A stretch of 64,000 nucleotides of DNA. It comes from an uncultured Cellvibrio sp. (GTDB lineage Bacteria > Pseudomonadota > Gammaproteobacteria > Pseudomonadales > Cellvibrionaceae). The translations under genes and the position numbers were made by a program. This document shows positions 61,001 through 64,000 of the stretch, piece after piece. Where the stretch lies: contig CAMLKG010000001.1 in the NCBI GenBank assembly GCA_946480695.1, positions 124,001 through 188,000 on the forward strand, given 5' to 3'. Under the pieces are notes generated by a model. The model saw only the letters and a list, made by a program, of their open reading frames with translations, had not been told where the DNA came from and did no database searches. The number at the start of each line of letters is the position of its first letter. Position 1 is the stretch's first letter.

Positions 61001-63016
61001 CTATTTCACACGAGCCTCGAACGGCGATGCAGGCAGACCGGCACTATTATACAGATTTGCGCCTGCCGGATTATCTGCCCATGCGTAACGAACCCATGTG
61101 GGTTTTGCGATAGAGTCCGCCCAGACAACCAGCTTATCCTTCTTCACTTCCGCATTCGCCCACACAAATTTCTTATCGTCCCCGGCTATTGCAACCTGCT
61201 TTAAACTCCCGCCACGCGCCTCCAGGCCTTTGCCCACATCGGTAAAGGTCAATTCCAACTTATTCCCCTTGGCCTTCACCTTTTTCAAATTCGGACCCGA
61301 GGCCAATAGGGATTTTTTACCATAAGCCGTTTTCAACGCCGACAAGGCCAAACGTTCGCCAATAGTTTGCTTATCCAGCGGGTGAATATCGTTCCACTCA
61401 CCCGCATCAATCGCCACCGTCATCGCGGTATTTTTCAGCTCCTGTGTTTGCCGTTGGGCCTCGCGCAATTGCGCCCATTTACTTTCCGTGGGCTGCGCTG
61501 ATGCGGGCAGGAAATTCGCCAACTGCACATATAGGAATGGAAAATCACCCTGATTGAATTGCTTGCGCCAATCGCGGATCAAATCAGCAAACAAATAACG
61601 GTACTCCGATGTGCTCGCCGCGCAGCTTTCGTGCGCGCAGTGCGCACCCGGTTGGCGATGGACACCTTGCGCATCAGCGCGATCCACATTGGATTCACCC
61701 TGGTACCAAATTACCCCTTTAATATTCAACGGCAATGCCGGTGCCAGCTTGGCGTTAAACAATGATGATGGTAAATAATGCAGTGTCGTTGTCGGTTGCA
61801 TAGCTTCCGCACGCGCGGCAATCCTGTATTTCCATTCGCCTTTTAAATCGATTTCCTCATCACCAAAAATACCTTCACCCAGGAGCAGGGCATAACGTTT
61901 ATCTTTCACAAACCCGGCATTGGCGGAATAACTGGTAATACGGATGCTGATGCTGTTAGTGCCGGGTTTCAACACTCCCGCCGGCACCGCATAAATACGT
62001 GGAGGATATTGATACCCCGTTTGCCCTATTTGCTGCCCATTGATATAAACCTGATCACCATCCACTATACAGCCCAGCCAAAGCGTGGCTTTTTTCGCAG
62101 CCTGTTCAGGTGTTAATTCAATATTTTTACGCACCCATACAACACCGTTTGTAAAATCGCTGCCCTGCTCCCTTAAAAAGCCCGGCACTTGCAATGTTTT
62201 CCAATCCGCCGTATTTAATTTTTCTTGCTGCCAATTATTTTTCAAACCTACATCAGCCGCACCCACATCGGCATACCATTTGTCGCTGTTGGCCTTGTCC
62301 CTGGCAATGGTGGATTGCACATAAGCATCGTCTTTAAACGGCTGCAATTTTTGTTGGTAATGCGGATATTTTTCCAGGGCCGATTCACTTACCCACGCCT
62401 CTGCGGGAGAACCACCCACAGGAATAGTCAATAAACCAATCGGCACCTTATTTTCGGCGTAGAGTTTTTGCATAAAGAAAAACCCCACCGCGGAAAAGGT
62501 TGCCATATGTTCCGGCGTAGCGGCTTTCCATTGCCCCTGGGTGTAATCCTGGAGCGGCCCGTTAAACGCATAGGCGACGGGTACATTAAATTCACGGATG
62601 TCAGGTTGGTGGGTGGATTCAATTAAACCGGGATATTTATATTTCACCCGATTAAGCGGCAGCTCCATATTGGATTGGCCGGCGGCAATCCATACATCGC
62701 CCAATAAAATATTTTTGCGGGTCAATCGGTTATTACCACTGACGGTCAATTCATAAGGTCCGCCCGCCTTAAATGCGGGAAAGGTTACCGACCAACGACC
62801 ATTTTTGGTTAGGGTCGATAGTTCTTTACCAGCAAAACCAACCGTAACTTTCTCCCCTTCGTCCGCCCAGCCCCACAGGGTCAAGGGCTTATCGCGCTGG
62901 AGAATAGCGCCATCACTCAACAAACGCGGCAAGCTGACGTCGGCAAACGCATGGGTCACAGTAATTGCACCAAGTGCGATTGAAATAAATAATTTGGAAA
63001 TTGTTGCTATTTTCAT
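61001..63016 (-). CDS. Sialate O-acetylesterase-family carbohydrate esterase
   Basis: A 671-residue secreted protein with signal peptide (ending AFA/DVS) from ATG 63016; an ATG five codons upstream is possible. The SGNH-type domain has nucleophile Ser in AAGQSNMELP (near residue 115), IPVGGSPAEAW, and the catalytic Asp/His in WNDIHPLDKQ near the end. An inserted beta-sandwich (about residues 255-400; WLGCIVDGDQVYINGQ) resembles a GH2-like jelly roll seen in this family. It would deacetylate sialic acid or xylan-type sugars outside the cytoplasm. Confidence 0.88.
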   Translation of the reverse strand: MKIATISKLFISIALGAITVTHAFADVSLPRLLSDGAILQRDKPLTLWGWADEGEKVTVGFAGKELSTLTKNGRWSVTFPAFKAGGPYELTVSGNNRLTRKNILLGDVWIAAGQSNMELPLNRVKYKYPGLIESTHQPDIREFNVPVAYAFNGPLQDYTQGQWKAATPEHMATFSAVGFFFMQKLYAENKVPIGLLTIPVGGSPAEAWVSESALEKYPHYQQKLQPFKDDAYVQSTIARDKANSDKWYADVGAADVGLKNNWQQEKLNTADWKTLQVPGFLREQGSDFTNGVVWVRKNIELTPEQAAKKATLWLGCIVDGDQVYINGQQIGQTGYQYPPRIYAVPAGVLKPGTNSISIRITSYSANAGFVKDKRYALLLGEGIFGDEEIDLKGEWKYRIAARAEAMQPTTTLHYLPSSLFNAKLAPALPLNIKGVIWYQGESNVDRADAQGVHRQPGAHCAHESCAASTSEYRYLFADLIRDWRKQFNQGDFPFLYVQLANFLPASAQPTESKWAQLREAQRQTQELKNTAMTVAIDAGEWNDIHPLDKQTIGERLALSALKTAYGKKSLLASGPNLKKVKAKGNKLELTFTDVGKGLEARGGSLKQVAIAGDDKKFVWANAEVKKDKLVVWADSIAKPTWVRYAWADNPAGANLYNSAGLPASPFEARVK

Positions 63017-63131
63017 AGGCTCGGCTGCCATTATTGTGGAGATGGTGTGGTTATCGACTTGTATACCAGCTAACAGAATAAACCAAGTTTATCCATTTGC
63101 ATTGATTTTTACAGAAATTGATTTGCCTAAC

Positions 63132-63156
63132 AAAAAAGGCAGCCCGGGCTGCCTTT
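63132..63156 (-). terminator. Terminator of DUF3144 gene
   Basis: AAAAAAGGCAGCCCGGGCTGCCTTT: on the minus strand a perfect GC palindrome followed by TTTTTT. Confidence 0.88.
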
Positions 63157-63180
63157 CATCAAAAATCACAAGAACCATTA

Positions 63181-63483
63181 TTAGACCGCGGAATCGCGCT
63201 GGCCAATCAAATGGGTGTAATTTTCGCGATAATCCTCCATATGATCCTTTAAATGTTCGCGAAAACGGCCAGTCAGGTAGTTGGTGGTCCCTTCAACATC
63301 CTCGGAAAATTCATTTTTATCCAAGGACGAATGAGCTACCACGAACGCATTGAACCGTGCAGCGGCATTTAGCAGAGCCGCCGCGATTATACCGGGATCC
63401 GCTGTGTCGCAAGCCTCATTAGCCTGGTTGATAAACGCTTCGACCTGATTCCAATAAATATCCTCATCAGCCGGATTAGCCAT
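63181..63483 (-). CDS. DUF3144 family protein
   Basis: A 100-residue acidic helical protein matching DUF3144: YWNQVEAFINQANE near the N-terminus and YLTGRFREHLKDHMEDY near the C-terminus. The ATG at 63483 has AGAGGTGG upstream; an ATG six codons earlier overlaps that site. Function unknown; conserved in many gammaproteobacteria. Confidence 0.85.
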   Translation of the reverse strand: MANPADEDIYWNQVEAFINQANEACDTADPGIIAAALLNAAARFNAFVVAHSSLDKNEFSEDVEGTTNYLTGRFREHLKDHMEDYRENYTHLIGQRDSAV

Positions 63484-63525
63484 AACCACCTCTGGATTCA
63501 TTAAATTTGTGCGGAATTATAAATG

Positions 63526-63563
63526 GCAAAGCCCTCGCTGTCAGGCGACAACGAGGGCTTTGC
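63526..63563 (-). terminator. Hairpin after M16 peptidase gene
   Basis: GCAAAGCCCTCG and CGAGGGCTTTGC form a 12-bp stem 13 bp after the peptidase stop; only a weak T-run follows. Confidence 0.7.
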
Positions 63564-63575
63564 TAATACGCCATT

Positions 63576-64000
63576 TTATTTTACCGTTGCAAATGGCTTG
63601 GCTTTGAAATTAGTGCCGCGTAATTGCAACAGCGCTTTGCCTGATTTCTCATCCAACAACAGGTTTTCGTAAATGCGGACAAGGTCCGCCTTGGTCACCT
63701 TGTGCAGCGCAGCCAAATAGCGGTCGCGCGCATCGAACTGGTATTTACCTTGCCAGAATTCTTTCGTGTAACGGGACGCTTCGGCGTAAAAATCCGTAGG
63801 CTTTTGCAATTCGTTTGCAATTAATGCTTGCTTCGCATGTTCGACTTCCTTTTCATCAGTGGCCTTTAAGGTTGCCAGGTAATCCCTGCGGAATTTATCC
63901 ATGCGCGCTTTGACGCCGGGCAAATCCGTATTGGAACTTTGTACCAGCATTACAAAGCCGGGAATATCATCCACAGGATATTCAAAGCTGGTTACCACAT
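63576..64000 (-). CDS. M16 family metallopeptidase, C-terminal part (runs off window)
   Basis: The frame is open to the window end and encodes the last 140 or so residues of an insulinase/pitrilysin-like protein. The blocks PGFVMLVQSSNTDLP, ATDEKEVEHAKQALIANEL, SRYTKEFWQGKYQFDARDRYLAALHKVTKADLV-type sequence and LRGTNF are typical of the C-terminal M16 domain. The zinc site HxxEH lies outside the window. Some members act in the periplasm. Confidence 0.8.
   Translation of the reverse strand, partial: VVTSFEYPVDDIPGFVMLVQSSNTDLPGVKARMDKFRRDYLATLKATDEKEVEHAKQALIANELQKPTDFYAEASRYTKEFWQGKYQFDARDRYLAALHKVTKADLVRIYENLLLDEKSGKALLQLRGTNFKAKPFATVK

Overview
The window looks like chromosome of a Cellvibrio-like gammaproteobacterium. 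This is inferred from gene order and protein style; no search was run. The left part keeps the Pseudomonas-type core order hemA-prfA-prmC-moeB on the minus strand, then TPR lipoprotein-lolB-ispE-tRNA-Gln-prs-rplY-pth-ychF on the plus strand. The right part carries a sialate O-acetylesterase, a ThuA-domain protein, a PEP-CTERM protein and an orphan tryptophan-halogenase-like enzyme, a mixture typical of polysaccharide-degrading marine and soil relatives of Pseudomonas.

Layout. 1-7.4 kb: tail of an SDR gene, an outer-membrane barrel, the ABC-F ATPase ybiT, an ECF sigma/membrane-protein operon and mrcB. 7.7-9.3 kb: a PfkB-family kinase and a YqhA-like membrane protein. 9.3-21.1 kb: translation, haem, isoprenoid and nucleotide housekeeping genes. 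21.3-23.4 kb: an Xre/RES toxin-antitoxin pair and a DUF6929-like gene. 23.5-24.7 kb: aroA.

24.96-36.52 kb: an 11.5 kb Pf-like filamentous prophage (inovirus) integrated in the 3' end of a CAU-anticodon tRNA gene. It is bounded by 92-bp direct repeats with one mismatch. Its minus-strand core reads early genes, ssDNA-binding protein, coat proteins, Zot, Rep and integrase, as in Pseudomonas Pf phages. A 24-codon minor coat gene (30742-30816) fits the expected position of a gpVII/gpIX-like gene. A divergent repressor faces paired palindromic operators. The right end carries AT-rich cargo: two proteins that share a C-x22-C motif, a small membrane protein, and a TIGR04141/DUF6119-like gene broken by one frameshift. 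This cargo is the part of the window most likely to hold something undescribed.

36.8-47.5 kb: aquaporin Z, a TerC-family protein, an HD-GYP protein lacking its signature histidine, hemE and gltBD. 47.7-64 kb: a lipoprotein, a FlgT-like protein, the halogenase, oxyR divergent from a CPA2 antiporter, a PEP-CTERM protein, a ThuA/PMT-glycosyltransferase/PA14 cluster, rnk with a glycosyltransferase, a BaiN/HI0933-type flavoprotein, the esterase, a DUF3144 protein and the end of an M16 peptidase gene. No IS element, CRISPR array or rRNA was seen.
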